DNA of 64,000 nt from Marinobacter sp. SS21 (GTDB lineage: Bacteria; Pseudomonadota; Gammaproteobacteria; Pseudomonadales; Oleiphilaceae), in assembly GCF_028369065.1 (NCBI RefSeq), contig NZ_JAQNDA010000007.1, positions 1-64,000 of the forward strand. The letters run 5' to 3'. The notes under the pieces are model-generated. The model made no database searches and was not told where the DNA came from. It worked only from the letters and a program-made list of their open reading frames with translations. This document shows positions 1 to 10,257 of the stretch, in pieces (the stretch's first letter is position 1; each line of letters begins with the position of its first letter). Made by a program: the position numbers and the translations under genes.

Positions 1-41
1 ACCGCCGAAACCTCCCGGCTACCTCGTTCAAGGTGGCGCGC

Positions 42-69
42 ATTTTACCGTGCTGAGCCACCTTGTCAA
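42..69 (-). promoter_or_regulatory. Proximal rrn-type promoter (P2) pointing out of the window
   Basis: On the minus strand TTGACA (64-69) lies 16 bp from TAAAAT (42-47), followed by a GC-rich discriminator GCGCGCC. AT-rich sequence lies upstream. It fires toward coordinate 1. Near-consensus boxes, a GC discriminator and a second tandem promoter are typical of rRNA operon promoters, so an rRNA operon may lie just left of the window. The target gene is not visible. Confidence 0.7.
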
Positions 70-174
70 CCGCTATTTTGAAGAAAGTTGAAACTCAAAA
101 TCTTCAATAAAACCAAGCGGTTGTCTTTCGATTTCCGGCCCGCTTAAGTGGCGTGCCCCTCGAAAGAGATGCGC

Positions 175-202
175 ATTCTACAGACCTCAGCGGAGGTGTC
201 AA
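175..202 (-). promoter_or_regulatory. Distal rrn-type promoter (P1) with AT-rich UP-like region
   Basis: On the minus strand TTGACA (197-202) lies 16 bp from TAGAAT (175-180), followed by GCGC. Directly upstream (about 203-240) is an A/T-rich run resembling an UP element. It sits 133 bp upstream of the second promoter with the same 16-bp spacer. The rest of 1-308 shows no coding region. rRNA promoter identity is inferred from architecture only. Confidence 0.65.
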
Positions 203-308
203 CGAGGTTTCGAAAATATTTCCATATTATTTCAATCCCCGTAAAAACCGCCGCTTTCACTGCCATATCCGGCCAATCCTTAGCCACCATTCTTAGTATA
301 GCCCAGAC

Positions 309-1139
309 CTAACGGGACGACCGCCGAGCACGACGAAGCAAAACCCGAACCGGGCCAGACAGAGCATAGACCAAGAACCCGCTGAACAGCACAGTGCCCG
401 GGTCGAGCGCCACCACAACAAAGATCAGCACCACCAGCAGAATGGCCGCGAACGGTACCCGACCACGCAGATCGAGATCCTTAAAGCTGCGGTAAAGTAC
501 GTTACTCACCATCAACACCCCAGTACCGCCAACCACCACAATAGTGAGCGCCGTCAACCACCCCGCCGGCTCATAGGCATGAAAGCACCAAACCAGACCG
601 GCCACACAGGCCGCTGCAGAGGGACTGGGCAAGCCAACGAAAAACTTCTTGTCCACGGAGCCGATCTGCGTGTTAAAGCGCGCCAATCGCAAGGCCGCGC
701 CAGCAACATAGATAAACGTCACCGCCCAGCCAAACTGATCCAGGCTGTTAAGCGACCAGAAAAAGGCCACCAGGCCTGGCGCTACGCCAAAAGCCACCAT
801 ATCGGCCAGACTGTCGTATTCCTCGCCAAACTTGCTTTGCGTGTTGGTCATTCTCGCCACACGCCCGTCCAGCCCATCAAGGATCATCGAAACAAAGATA
901 GCAATAGCAGCGTTTTCAAACATGCCATTGGCCGCCGATACGATGGCGTAGAAACCCGAAAACAGGGAGGCGGTGGTCAACGCATTGGGCAGCAGGTAGA
1001 TCCCCTTCCGCCGTACCGGCGCCCCGCCCACCAACTCTTCTTCGACCACTTCACCATCGGCATGCTCGTGTACCGGCTCATCGCACCCAGAGGCATCGGG
1101 CTTCAGTTCATGTTCAGACTTGTCGTTCTTGGTTGTCAT
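309..1139 (-). CDS. pssA: CDP-diacylglycerol--serine O-phosphatidyltransferase
   Basis: Membrane enzyme joining serine to CDP-diacylglycerol to give phosphatidylserine, the precursor of phosphatidylethanolamine. The CDP-alcohol phosphotransferase signature is complete: D88, D91-G92, A95-R96, G105, D109 and D113. Several hydrophobic segments follow. I start at the ATG at 1139 (276 aa) because AGGA lies 8 nt upstream; the reading frame is open further upstream only through a TTG and a poorly spaced ATG. The first 45 residues are acidic and poorly conserved in character. It lies downstream of ilvC but behind a clear terminator, so it is probably transcribed at least partly on its own. Confidence 0.95.
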   Translation of the reverse strand: MTTKNDKSEHELKPDASGCDEPVHEHADGEVVEEELVGGAPVRRKGIYLLPNALTTASLFSGFYAIVSAANGMFENAAIAIFVSMILDGLDGRVARMTNTQSKFGEEYDSLADMVAFGVAPGLVAFFWSLNSLDQFGWAVTFIYVAGAALRLARFNTQIGSVDKKFFVGLPSPSAAACVAGLVWCFHAYEPAGWLTALTIVVVGGTGVLMVSNVLYRSFKDLDLRGRVPFAAILLVVLIFVVVALDPGTVLFSGFLVYALSGPVRVLLRRARRSSR

Positions 1140-1231
1140 TCCAGCCATCCTGAATGTATTTGGAGGGAAGTATAGCAGCCACTCCAGGCCACCCAACCCC
1201 TCATCCCAGAAGGAAATTTCCCCGCCCAACG

Positions 1232-1256
1232 AAAAACGCGGCCATCAAGGGCCGCG
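1232..1256 (-). terminator. Rho-independent terminator after ilvC
   Basis: On the minus strand a 7-bp stem (1250-1256 with 1237-1243) and a 6-nt loop are followed by TTTTT (1236-1232). It lies just past the ilvC stop and ahead of pssA, so it should end ilvBNC transcripts. Confidence 0.8.
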
Positions 1257-1278
1257 CTTTCCTGAACCGCCGTGAGGC

Positions 1279-2304
<1,026 letters not shown>

Positions 2305-2359
2305 CTACTTTGTGTTGGCAATGCTGCCATGTTTCAACACTGAATCCTAAACCGGGAAG

Positions 2360-2851
2360 TCAGATGCTCAGAATTTTCTCGCCTCGGGCGATCCCGGACA
2401 CCCCGGAGCGCACCACTTCCAGCACGCCCGCCGTACCGACCGCCTGGATAAAGCCATCCAGCTTGTCGCTATCCCCGGCCAACTGAACGGTGTACACCGA
2501 GCTGGTGACATCAACGATCTGACCACGGAAGATGTCCACGGTGCGCTTGATCTCCGCCCGCTGGGACCCGGTCGCCTTGAGCTTAATGAGCATCAGCTCA
2601 CGCTCGATGTGAGAACCCTCGGTCAGATCCACCAGTTTAACCACCTCGATCAGCTTGTTGAGCTGCTTGGTAATCTGCTCGATGACTTTGTCCGATCCCG
2701 TCGTGGTGACGGTCAAGCGCGACAGGGTCTCATCCTCGGTGGGGGCAACCGTGAGGGTCTCAATGTTGTAGTTGCGCTGAGAAAACAGGCCGACCACCCG
2801 CGACAACGCGCCGGGTTCGTTCTCCAGCAGTACTGAAATAATACGACGCAT
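2360..2851 (-). CDS. ilvN: Acetolactate synthase small (regulatory) subunit
   Basis: Regulatory subunit of acetohydroxyacid synthase; in this family it binds valine and mediates feedback inhibition of the IlvB catalytic subunit. An N-terminal ACT domain starts MRRIISVLLENEPGALSRV and is followed by the conserved C-terminal small-subunit domain, 163 aa in all, the usual length of the IlvH type. The ATG at 2851 is chosen because the family begins there and GGAGAGGG lies upstream. The upstream ilvB stop codon is only 5 nt away, so the two are translationally linked. The open frame extends further upstream, inside ilvB, but that part is not conserved in character. Confidence 0.97.
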   Translation of the reverse strand: MRRIISVLLENEPGALSRVVGLFSQRNYNIETLTVAPTEDETLSRLTVTTTGSDKVIEQITKQLNKLIEVVKLVDLTEGSHIERELMLIKLKATGSQRAEIKRTVDIFRGQIVDVTSSVYTVQLAGDSDKLDGFIQAVGTAGVLEVVRSGVSGIARGEKILSI

Positions 2852-2856
2852 GGTGA

Positions 2857-4575
2857 TCAGACCCTCTCCGTTTTGCTGAGCCACATATCCTTCATCGAAC
2901 CACGGGCCACCTGCATGGGGTAGACGTGCTCGAAGCGGTCAACGTAGATGTCCAGGAACACCAGCTTGTCCTTCATGGCCAAAGCCTCTTTCAGCTTGGG
3001 CTCCAGATCTTCTTTCTTGTCAATGCGAATCCCTACATGGCCGTAGGATTCAGCCAGCTTGATGAAGTCCGGCAGGGATTCCATGTAGGACTGGGAATGG
3101 CGCGACTCGTAGTTCATGTCCTGCCACTGCTTGACCATGCCCAACGCCTGATTGTTCAGATTGATGATCTTGACCGGAAGATCGTACTGCTTACAGGTAG
3201 ACAGCTCCTGGATGTTCATCTGGATACTGCCCTCGCCGGTAATGCACAGCACTTCGTCATCCGGGAAGCTCAACTTGACGCCCATGGCCGCCGGCAGACC
3301 AAAGCCCATGGTGCCCAGACCTCCGGAGTTAATCCAGCGATTGGGTTTGTCAAACTTGTAATATTGGGCGGCGAACATCTGGTGCTGCCCTACATCAGAG
3401 GTCACGAAAGCTTTGCCGTCGGTGAGCCGCCACAACGCCTCGATCACCTCTTGCGGCTTGATGACGTCCGGATTGGTTTCGTAACGCATGCCGTGGAAGG
3501 CCCGCCACTCATCGATCTGCTTCCACCAGGCCGCCAGCGCCTCGGCATCCGGCGTTTCCTTGGCCTCTTTGACCAGGCTCAGCATTTCCTTCAGCACCGC
3601 GTCCACCGGACCAACAATGGGCACGTCGGCCTCTATGGTCTTGGAAATGGAGGCAGGGTCGATATCGATGTGAATAATCCGCGCCCCGGGACAGAATTTT
3701 TCGGTGGCGTTGGTGACCCGGTCGTCAAAGCGTGCACCGACACAGAGAATCAGGTCAGAGTGGTGCATCGCCATGTTGGACTCATAGGTGCCGTGCATGC
3801 CCAACCAGCCCAGGTGCTGCTTGTCGGTTGCCGGATAACAGCCAATTCCCATCAGCGTGTTGGTGATGGGGTAGCCCAACGTCCGCACCAGCTCGATCAG
3901 CTGTTCTGAAGCCTTACCCAGAATCACGCCGCCGCCCGCATAGATCATCGGCCGCTTGGCCGCCAGCAGCATATCGACTGCTTTTTTGATCTGGCCGGCA
4001 TGGCCACGCACTGCTGGATTGTAGGAACGCAGCTTGACCTTCTTGGGGTACGAATATTCGTAACGCTCGTTCGGCGTGGTCATATCCTTGGGAATATCCA
4101 CAACCACCGGTCCGGGACGGCCGGTCGAGGCGATGTAGTAGGCCTTGCGAATGACTTCGGGAATTTCTTCCGGGTGGCGAACACTCAGGTTGTGTTTCAC
4201 AACCGGGCGGGAGACACCGATCATATCGGTCTCCTGAAAGGCATCTTCGCCGATCAGGCTCGATGCCACCTGGCCACACAACACCACCATGGGGATGGAA
4301 TCCATAAATGCGGTGGCGATGCCAGTAATCGTGTTGGTGGCTCCAGGACCCGAGGTCACCAGTACGGTACCTGGTTTTCCGGTGGCACGGGCGTAACCAT
4401 CGGCCATATGGACCGCAGCCTGCTCGTGTCGAACCAGAATATGCTTGACTTTGTCCTGCCTAAACAGCGCATCATAAATATGCAGCGCTGCACCACCTGG
4501 ATAGCCGTAAATGTACTCGATCCCTTCATCCTGCAGGGAACGGATCAGCATGTCGGCGCCAGACAATAACTCCAC
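2857..4575 (-). CDS. ilvB: Acetolactate synthase large (catalytic) subunit
   Basis: Thiamine-diphosphate enzyme condensing two pyruvates to acetolactate, or pyruvate plus 2-oxobutyrate to acetohydroxybutyrate; this is the first common step of branched-chain amino acid synthesis. Catalytic glutamate E51 sits in [15 protein letters not shown]. The ThDP/Mg motif runs from GEGS (447) to NLNN (472-475). The three-domain order (ThDP-PYR, FAD-binding middle, ThDP-PP) fits the 572-aa length. Translation starts at a GTG (4575) with AGAGGG 8 nt upstream. First gene of ilvBNC. A long structured leader precedes it. Confidence 0.98.
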   Translation of the reverse strand: MELLSGADMLIRSLQDEGIEYIYGYPGGAALHIYDALFRQDKVKHILVRHEQAAVHMADGYARATGKPGTVLVTSGPGATNTITGIATAFMDSIPMVVLCGQVASSLIGEDAFQETDMIGVSRPVVKHNLSVRHPEEIPEVIRKAYYIASTGRPGPVVVDIPKDMTTPNERYEYSYPKKVKLRSYNPAVRGHAGQIKKAVDMLLAAKRPMIYAGGGVILGKASEQLIELVRTLGYPITNTLMGIGCYPATDKQHLGWLGMHGTYESNMAMHHSDLILCVGARFDDRVTNATEKFCPGARIIHIDIDPASISKTIEADVPIVGPVDAVLKEMLSLVKEAKETPDAEALAAWWKQIDEWRAFHGMRYETNPDVIKPQEVIEALWRLTDGKAFVTSDVGQHQMFAAQYYKFDKPNRWINSGGLGTMGFGLPAAMGVKLSFPDDEVLCITGEGSIQMNIQELSTCKQYDLPVKIINLNNQALGMVKQWQDMNYESRHSQSYMESLPDFIKLAESYGHVGIRIDKKEDLEPKLKEALAMKDKLVFLDIYVDRFEHVYPMQVARGSMKDMWLSKTERV

Positions 4576-4864
4576 GTTTTCTACCCTCTGCTACGAGTGA
4601 ATGTTCCGGGGTTCGGCCCCGGTTGCCCGGATCTCCGGCATCTGAGCTTCTTGTGGAAGCCGAACCGGATGTTCCGCCACACCATTAGACGAGAGGTTGT
4701 CTCCTGGCCAACCGCGCTCCTGAGGGTTGCGGAGAGCGGCCAATCAACGGGTTGCACGAATGCAACAACCATTTGCGTCCACGACGCAAAGTGTTCAGTG
4801 TGGTAATTAACGGGGGATACTTGCTCGGGATTGCCTGCCGTATTGACCCCTGCCTTCAGGCAAT
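4576..4864 (-). promoter_or_regulatory. Long structured 5' leader of ilvBNC (possible attenuator)
   Basis: The stretch between a good promoter (4870-4897) and the ilvB GTG would form a leader of nearly 290 nt. On the minus strand it holds several hairpins: an 8-bp stem pairing 4857-4864 with 4830-4837; an 8-bp stem at 4772-4790; a 6-bp stem at 4751-4766; and a perfect 6-bp stem at 4606-4622 just before the ribosome site. A short frame at 4581-4772 begins MVVAFVQPVDW, with four valines in its first nine residues. Attenuation by a Val-rich leader peptide is possible but unproven, and no clean terminator with a T run is seen. Confidence 0.35.
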
Positions 4865-4869
4865 CGGTA

Positions 4870-4897
4870 ATTGTGACAGCGCGAAACTCCCTGTCAA
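4870..4897 (-). promoter_or_regulatory. Candidate promoter for ilvBNC
   Basis: On the minus strand a perfect TTGACA (4892-4897) is followed after 16 bp by CACAAT (4870-4875), a 4/6 match to the -10 box. The start site would be near 4863, giving the long ilvB leader. Confidence 0.5.
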
Positions 4898-5098
4898 TAG
4901 CGCCAGCCAAGAGATTCCACCAGCAAGCGGAGCAAAGCTTTGCCATACTGTGTGTAATCTGTGAAGCAGGAAATTGCACAGCGCTCTGCAAAACCCGCAC
5001 AATAGTCGGGCAATCATTATAAGGAGTCGCTTAAGACTCCAATACAAAGCGGGTTCCCTCAACTACCTGCGATCAATCAATAGATCACGAGTATAGGC

Positions 5099-5560
5099 AT
5101 GAACAGCAGATCACTACTTCTGGCAGTTGTTGTTGCTATTGCGCCCGGCGCCGTCATCGGCGAATCCGTATACAAATGGACCGATGAAGACGGTATTACC
5201 CATTTTGGTGACCGCCAGCCTACCGGCACCCGAGCAGAAACCGTGAACATCCGAACCGGTGGCTCGACCAGCAGGGTTGAAAGTCAGAACCCTCAGGATC
5301 AGGTCGAAGAACTGGAAGGACGGCAGCAGGATGCTGCGGAACGCCGTCGCCTGGAGGCGGTTGAAGAGGCCCGCCAAAAACAGCGCATCGCCAACTGCGA
5401 AGCCGCCCAAAGTAACCTGAGAATCCTGAATTCCACCAGCCGGATTCGAGTCGATGAAGATGGCGAACAGCGCTACCTGGCGCCGGACGAGATCATCGAA
5501 AAGCGCAAATCCTTTGAGCAGATTGCGCAAGAAAATTGCGGTCCGGAATCAGGCGAATAA
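5099..5560 (+). CDS. DUF4124 domain-containing exported protein
   Basis: Small exported protein of unknown function, 153 aa. An N-terminal signal peptide (about residues 1-21, MNSRSLLLAVVVAIAPGAVIG) is followed by the DUF4124 signature VYKWTDEDGITHFGDRQP, then a charged, probably coiled region (roughly 60-110, rich in E, R, Q and A) and a C-terminal tail with two cysteines (C98 and a second near the end). DUF4124 proteins are common in the envelope of gammaproteobacteria and have no settled role. It is transcribed divergently from ilvB. A 6-bp hairpin (5023-5040) lies in its upstream region. The ribosome site is weak. Confidence 0.85.
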   Translation: MNSRSLLLAVVVAIAPGAVIGESVYKWTDEDGITHFGDRQPTGTRAETVNIRTGGSTSRVESQNPQDQVEELEGRQQDAAERRRLEAVEEARQKQRIANCEAAQSNLRILNSTSRIRVDEDGEQRYLAPDEIIEKRKSFEQIAQENCGPESGE

Positions 5561-5613
5561 CGCTCGCTGGCATAGCCGCACACCGCTATCCACCAAGCTA
5601 CGCTTGCGCAACA

Positions 5614-5633
5614 AAGGGGGCTCCTGCCCCCTT
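5614..5633. terminator. Weak bidirectional terminator between DUF4124 gene and clpB
   Basis: A 7-bp G/C-rich stem (5614-5620 with 5627-5633) and a 6-nt loop lie between two convergent genes. A short T-rich run follows on the minus strand only. It could end both transcripts. Confidence 0.5.
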
Positions 5634-5642
5634 CGAGCGGGC

Positions 5643-8219
5643 TTAAGCTTTGGTAAACTCCAGCTCATGCCCTGCCACGGATGCCTGAATGCTGTCGCCA
5701 GGGATAAACTCGCCCTTAAGCAGCTGCTGCGCCAGGGGGTTCTCGATCATTCTCTGGATGGCTCGCTTTAGCGGCCGCGCGCCGTACACCGGGTCGTAGC
5801 CCACTTCGGCCAGCAGATTCATCGCATCGTCCGACAGCCGCAGCGACATGTCCTGATCCTTCAGGCGCCGGTTGAGAAGATCGATCTGTACCTTTGCGAT
5901 GCCATGAATCTGCTCGCTGCCCAAAGGATGGAACACCACCACCTCATCAACCCGATTGATGAACTCAGGCCGAAAATGGGTTCCGACCACCTCCATCACG
6001 GCCGACTTCATCGCCTCGTATTGCGCCTCCCCAGCCTTTTGCTGGATGATGTCGGAGCCCAGATTGGAGGTCATGACAATCACCGTGTTGCGGAAATCCA
6101 CGGTGCGGCCCTGGCCATCGGTCAAGCGACCATCCTCAAGCACCTGCAACAGTATGTTGAACACGTCGGGATGGGCCTTCTCTACCTCATCGAGCAATAA
6201 CACCGAATAGGGACGGCGGCGCACCGCCTCGGTTAGGTAACCGCCTTCCTCGTAGCCCACATAGCCGGGCGGAGCACCAATCAACCGGGCTACCGAATGC
6301 CTCTCCATGAACTCCGACATATCGATGCGCACCATGGCCTCTTCGGTATCAAACAGGAATGAGGCCAATGACTTACACAACTCGGTTTTGCCCACCCCGG
6401 TCGGCCCCAGAAACAGGAAGGAGCCGTTGGGGCGATTCGGATCGGACAGACCGGCGCGGGAACGCCGCACCGCGTTGGCTACCGCCTCCACCGCCTCGTC
6501 CTGACCAATCACCCGTGCGTGCAGCGCGTCTTCCATCCGCATCAACTTGTCGCGTTCACCTTCGAGCATCTTAGACACCGGAATGCCGGTCCACTTGGAC
6601 ACCACCTCGGCAATTTCCTCGTCCGTCACCCGGTTACGCAGCAACTTCATCTCCATCATTTCGGCCTGGCTCGCCATATCCAGCTGGCGCTCCAGCTCCG
6701 GAATGCGGCCGTACTGCAGCTCGGACATCTCCGCCAGGTTGCCGGCTCGGCGAGCATTCTCCAGATCGATTCGAGCCTGCTCCAGCTGGCTCTTGATCTT
6801 CTGGGAGCCTTGCAGCGCCGCCTTCTCGGTGTTCCACACCTCTTCCAGATCGGCGTACTCGCGCTCAATAGTGCCGATGACGCTCTTGAGTTCGTCCAGC
6901 CGTTTCTTGGACGCGGCGTCGGTTTCCTTCTTCAGCGCCTCCCGCTCGATTTTCAGCTGAATCAGGCGGCGCTCCAGTCGATCGAGGGCTTCCGGCTTGG
7001 AATCCATCTCCATGCGAATCTGGCTGGCGGCCTCGTCCACCAGATCGATGGCTTTGTCCGGCAATTGGCGGTCGGTGATGTAGCGATGGGACAGTTTGGC
7101 CGCAGCGATAATAGCGCCGTCGGTCACTTCGACCCCGTGATGCACCTCGTAACGCTCTTTGAGCCCCCGCAGAATCGCAATGGTGTCTTCCTCGTTAGGC
7201 TCGGACACCAGCACCTTCTGGAAACGCCGTTCCAGTGCGGCATCCTTCTCGATGTGTTCCCGGTATTCATCCAGAGTGGTGGCCCCAACGCAGTGCAATT
7301 CCCCCCGCGCCAGCGCCGGCTTGAGCATGTTACCGGCATCCATGGAGCCTTCGGCCTTACCTGCCCCGACCATGGTGTGCAGCTCGTCAATGAACAGGAT
7401 AATCTGGCCCTCCTGCTTGGCCAGCTCATTCAACACCGCCTTGAGGCGCTCCTCGAACTCACCGCGGAACTTGGCACCGGCAATCAACGCACCCATGTCC
7501 AGCGACAGCACCTGCTTGCCCCGCAGGCCTTCCGGCACCTCACCGTTGACTATGCGCTGCGCCAACCCCTCAACGATGGCGGTTTTCCCCACCCCCGGCT
7601 CGCCAATCAGCACCGGGTTATTTTTACGTCGACGCTGCAACACCTGAATGGTGCGACGAATCTCGTCGTCGCGACCAATCACCGGATCCAGCTTGCCAGC
7701 CTCTGCCCGCTCGGTGAGATCAATGGTGTACTTGCCTAAGGCCTGGCGATTCTCCTCCGCAGACGCGTCGCTGACTGCCTCGCCGCCACGCACCTGCTTG
7801 ATGGCGGCCTGCAGTGCCGCCTTATCGACACCCTGGGTTCGCAACAACTGGCCCAGCACGCCGCGATCTTCCAACGCTGCCAACAGCACTAACTCACTGG
7901 AGATAAATTGGTCGCCGTGCTGTTGCGCCAACTTGTCGGCAATGTTGAACAACCGACCAAGGTCATTGGACATGGACACGTCGCCGGCCGAGCCCTGAAT
8001 CTCCGGCAGCTTGTCGATTTCCGTCACCACGGCCTGGCGAAGTCGCCCCGGCTCCACTCCGATCTGCTTCAGCAAGGGCTTGATCGAGCTGTTGTCCTGA
8101 TCCAGCAGGGCCAGCATCAGGTGGAGCGGTTCGATGAAATTGTGATCCTTGCCGACCGCAAGAGACTGGGCATCAGCCAGTGCCATTTGCAACCGACTGG
8201 TGAGTTTGTCGATTCTCAT
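5643..8219 (-). CDS. clpB: ATP-dependent protein disaggregase ClpB
   Basis: Hexameric AAA+ chaperone that, with DnaK, extracts polypeptides from heat-induced aggregates. The 858-aa chain has the full class 1 layout: N domain (1-145), first nucleotide-binding domain with GEPGVGKT at 206-213, coiled-coil middle domain (about 400-520), and second nucleotide-binding domain with GPTGVGKT near residue 605. The start [14 protein letters not shown] is the family start. It is encoded alone, 167 bp downstream of pgeF. The intergenic region has a possible heat-shock (sigma-32) promoter. Nothing is missing. Confidence 0.99.
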   Translation of the reverse strand: MRIDKLTSRLQMALADAQSLAVGKDHNFIEPLHLMLALLDQDNSSIKPLLKQIGVEPGRLRQAVVTEIDKLPEIQGSAGDVSMSNDLGRLFNIADKLAQQHGDQFISSELVLLAALEDRGVLGQLLRTQGVDKAALQAAIKQVRGGEAVSDASAEENRQALGKYTIDLTERAEAGKLDPVIGRDDEIRRTIQVLQRRRKNNPVLIGEPGVGKTAIVEGLAQRIVNGEVPEGLRGKQVLSLDMGALIAGAKFRGEFEERLKAVLNELAKQEGQIILFIDELHTMVGAGKAEGSMDAGNMLKPALARGELHCVGATTLDEYREHIEKDAALERRFQKVLVSEPNEEDTIAILRGLKERYEVHHGVEVTDGAIIAAAKLSHRYITDRQLPDKAIDLVDEAASQIRMEMDSKPEALDRLERRLIQLKIEREALKKETDAASKKRLDELKSVIGTIEREYADLEEVWNTEKAALQGSQKIKSQLEQARIDLENARRAGNLAEMSELQYGRIPELERQLDMASQAEMMEMKLLRNRVTDEEIAEVVSKWTGIPVSKMLEGERDKLMRMEDALHARVIGQDEAVEAVANAVRRSRAGLSDPNRPNGSFLFLGPTGVGKTELCKSLASFLFDTEEAMVRIDMSEFMERHSVARLIGAPPGYVGYEEGGYLTEAVRRRPYSVLLLDEVEKAHPDVFNILLQVLEDGRLTDGQGRTVDFRNTVIVMTSNLGSDIIQQKAGEAQYEAMKSAVMEVVGTHFRPEFINRVDEVVVFHPLGSEQIHGIAKVQIDLLNRRLKDQDMSLRLSDDAMNLLAEVGYDPVYGARPLKRAIQRMIENPLAQQLLKGEFIPGDSIQASVAGHELEFTKA

Positions 8220-8311
8220 GTTGTAGGAGTCCCCGATGTCTTCAATGCAGTCTGGTTAATGGAGGCGCCACGATTACCGGAGCCGAGCAAACTGCAGATG
8301 GCTTTGAAAGT

Positions 8312-8341
8312 ATATGTAAGGACTGTGCCAAGGACTTCAAG
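8312..8341 (-). promoter_or_regulatory. clpB: Possible sigma-32 (heat-shock) promoter of clpB
   Basis: On the minus strand a perfect CTTGAA -35 box (8336-8341) is followed after 16 bp by TTACATAT (8312-8319), a partial match to the CCCCATNT -10 box. clpB is a classic heat-shock gene, so such a promoter is expected. The -10 match is weak. Confidence 0.4.
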
Positions 8342-8386
8342 CGGGAACCGAAGTAAAGCATCGGTGGATAGATCGGGGTCAACGAT

Positions 8387-9154
8387 TCAGCGGCGGTCGA
8401 GCCAGATAAAGCTGGCCATCCGGCCCGTCACCCCGTCCCGTCGGTAGGAATAGAAACGGCTGGCATCGGCCACCGTACAGTCATTGCCGCCATACACCTG
8501 CACCACCCCCATTCGCTGCAGGCGCTGGCGAGCCAACTGGTAGATATTGGCCAGATAATGCCCTGGCCGGTCCGGGCTCGGCCGGAAAGCCAATTCAGCC
8601 TCACTGGCCTGCCGAGCAAAGGCGTCGCGAACCTCACCGCCAACCTCAAAATGCGCAGGGCCAATGGCGGGCCCCAGCCAAGCCAACAACCGCTCCGGCG
8701 GGCACGCCAGCGCGGTGATCGTGCGTTCCAGCACCCCCGCGCACAGCCCCCGCCAACCGGCATGGGCCGCCGCCACCCGGGTTCCACCCTGGTCACAGAA
8801 CAACACCGGCAGGCAGTCGGCGGTCAGCACCGTGCAGGCCAGCCCAGGCTCGGAGGTTAGGCTGGCATCGGCATCGGGCACACCGTTGACTGGCAGGTGG
8901 ACCACCTCGGTGCCATGGACCTGGTTCAGCCAGTAGAAGCGATCCGCGCCGATTCCCGCCCAGTGCGCCAGACGCCGACGATTTTCCTGTACGTGGGCAG
9001 CCTCATCCTGGACATGACTGCCCAAATTCAGGGACGCCCAGACAGTCTCGCTGACACCGCCCAGACGGGTGCTGCAGCCGGCCCGCACCCACTCCGGCGC
9101 GGGCCAGTCGGGCAGCAGCACCGTCAGCTCAGAAGTCACGTTGTTCCAACTCAT
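8387..9154 (-). CDS. pgeF: Purine nucleoside/peptidoglycan editing protein, YfiH (laccase-domain) family
   Basis: Single-domain DUF152/YfiH protein, 255 aa. In E. coli the family was linked to removal of mis-incorporated L-Ser from peptidoglycan precursors (PgeF); purified relatives act on purine nucleosides. Family motifs are present: CSTRLGGVS near the N terminus, NQVHGTEV, HAGWRGL (metal-site histidine), GPAIGPAHFEVG and the C-terminal YSYRRDG-VTGRMASFIWL. Its start overlaps the end of rluD by 26 bp, which implies coupled translation. The rluD-pgeF-clpB order matches Pseudomonas. Substrate in this organism cannot be told from sequence. Confidence 0.92.
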   Translation of the reverse strand: MSWNNVTSELTVLLPDWPAPEWVRAGCSTRLGGVSETVWASLNLGSHVQDEAAHVQENRRRLAHWAGIGADRFYWLNQVHGTEVVHLPVNGVPDADASLTSEPGLACTVLTADCLPVLFCDQGGTRVAAAHAGWRGLCAGVLERTITALACPPERLLAWLGPAIGPAHFEVGGEVRDAFARQASEAELAFRPSPDRPGHYLANIYQLARQRLQRMGVVQVYGGNDCTVADASRFYSYRRDGVTGRMASFIWLDRR

Positions 9155-10106
9155 CCCGGTGCACTCGCAACGCCGCCAGCAGCGCCACTATGTCCTCCGG
9201 TAGGGGCGTTTCCCAGCTCATGAGCTCGCCCGTGGCCGGGTGCTCCAGGGTCAGTTTACGGGCGTGCAGCGCCTGACGGTGGAATCCGCCAAGCCGGTCC
9301 CGCAGCTCCTCGGTGGTTCCTTTGGGGAGGCGGATGCGTCCGCTGTAGGCAGGATCACCCACCAGCGGATGCTTGATATGGCTCATATGAACCCGGATCT
9401 GGTGGGTACGACCGCTCTCGAGCTGGCACCGGACATGGGTATGGGCCACGAACCGCTCGATCAGGCGATAGTGGGTCACCGCTGGCTTGCCGGTCGCGAC
9501 CACCGCCATTTTCTTGCGATCCCGGGGATGACGACCGATAGGCGCATCCACCGTGCCTCCGCCGGTCAACGTGCCCACGATAACCGCTTCGTACTCTCGC
9601 CCCATGGTGCGGGTTTGCAGCTGATCCACCAACGAGGTATGGGCAATCAGGCTGCGGGCCACCACCATGATGCCGGAGGTGTCCTTATCGAGGCGGTGGA
9701 CGATCCCAGCCCGGGGTAATTTGTCCACTTCCGGTGCATGATGCAGCAAGGCGTTGACCAGGGTACCATCGGCATGGCCGGCGGCCGGATGAACCACCAG
9801 CCCCGCGGGCTTGTTGATCACCAGCAGATGCTCATCCTCGTAGACCACATCCAGCTCGATCGATTCCGCCTGCCAGGTGACCTGGGCTTCCGGCTCGGCA
9901 TCCAGTTCGAGGCGGTCATTCAACATGACCTTGTCCCGCGGTTTGCAGGACGTCCCGTTCACCGTCAGCTCCCCGCTCTTGATCCAGCTTTGCAGCCGCG
10001 ATCGCGAGTGCTCAGGCATCAACGCCGCCGCCGCTTGATCGAGACGGCGATCGCTGAGCTCGGGAGGAATTACATAGGATTCGGTGATGCGATTGTCAGA
10101 GGTCAT
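9129..10106 (-). CDS. rluD: 23S rRNA pseudouridine(1911/1915/1917) synthase
   Basis: Converts three uridines in helix 69 of 23S rRNA to pseudouridine, a step needed for normal large-subunit maturation. It has an N-terminal S4 RNA-binding domain (about 20-80, LDQAAAALMPEHSRSRLQSW) and a RluA-type catalytic domain with the invariant aspartate in HRLDKDTSGIMVVA. The 325-aa length is typical. Its 3' end overlaps pgeF. The neighbour bamD is transcribed divergently; the pair is conserved across Pseudomonas-like genomes. Confidence 0.96.
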   Translation of the reverse strand: MTSDNRITESYVIPPELSDRRLDQAAAALMPEHSRSRLQSWIKSGELTVNGTSCKPRDKVMLNDRLELDAEPEAQVTWQAESIELDVVYEDEHLLVINKPAGLVVHPAAGHADGTLVNALLHHAPEVDKLPRAGIVHRLDKDTSGIMVVARSLIAHTSLVDQLQTRTMGREYEAVIVGTLTGGGTVDAPIGRHPRDRKKMAVVATGKPAVTHYRLIERFVAHTHVRCQLESGRTHQIRVHMSHIKHPLVGDPAYSGRIRLPKGTTEELRDRLGGFHRQALHARKLTLEHPATGELMSWETPLPEDIVALLAALRVHRDELEQRDF

Positions 10107-10174
10107 TAAGGGCCCGGTCGGTTGAGTAAAAATTACGTTTCGGTCAGTTTTTTAAACGCCAGCGCAGCCAATAC

Positions 10175-10203
10175 TGCACAAGCCGGGTCAACCCCGCTAC
10201 AAT
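10175..10203 (+). promoter_or_regulatory. Candidate bamD promoter
   Basis: TGCACA (10175-10180) lies 17 bp from TACAAT (10198-10203), each a good partial match to the sigma-70 boxes, about 50 bp upstream of the bamD start. Confidence 0.4.
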
Positions 10204-10228
10204 GGCCGATCATTAATGGCCGATCACT
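10201..10228 (+). repeat. 14-bp tandem repeat in the bamD 5' region
   Basis: Two adjacent 14-bp units (10201-10214, 10215-10228) match at 13 positions. Each contains an ATG. The first opens a four-codon frame ending in TAA; the second is in frame with bamD and would add 14 residues ahead of the lipoprotein signal. Confidence 0.6.
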
Positions 10229-10257
10229 CGGCTCCGATCATTATACGGGATTCCGGC

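Noticed and set aside
1140..1229. Upstream extension of pssA to a TTG at 1229
   Set aside because: The added residues are not conserved in character and the ATG at 1139 has a correctly spaced ribosome site.
4581..5000. 139-codon frame upstream of ilvB as a protein gene
   Set aside because: It covers the promoter and leader of ilvB and has no domain; at most its last 63 codons could act as a leader peptide.
6519..7739. 406-codon open frame opposite clpB
   Set aside because: A mirror of the codon pattern of a GC-rich gene; no family features, and clpB on the other strand is complete.
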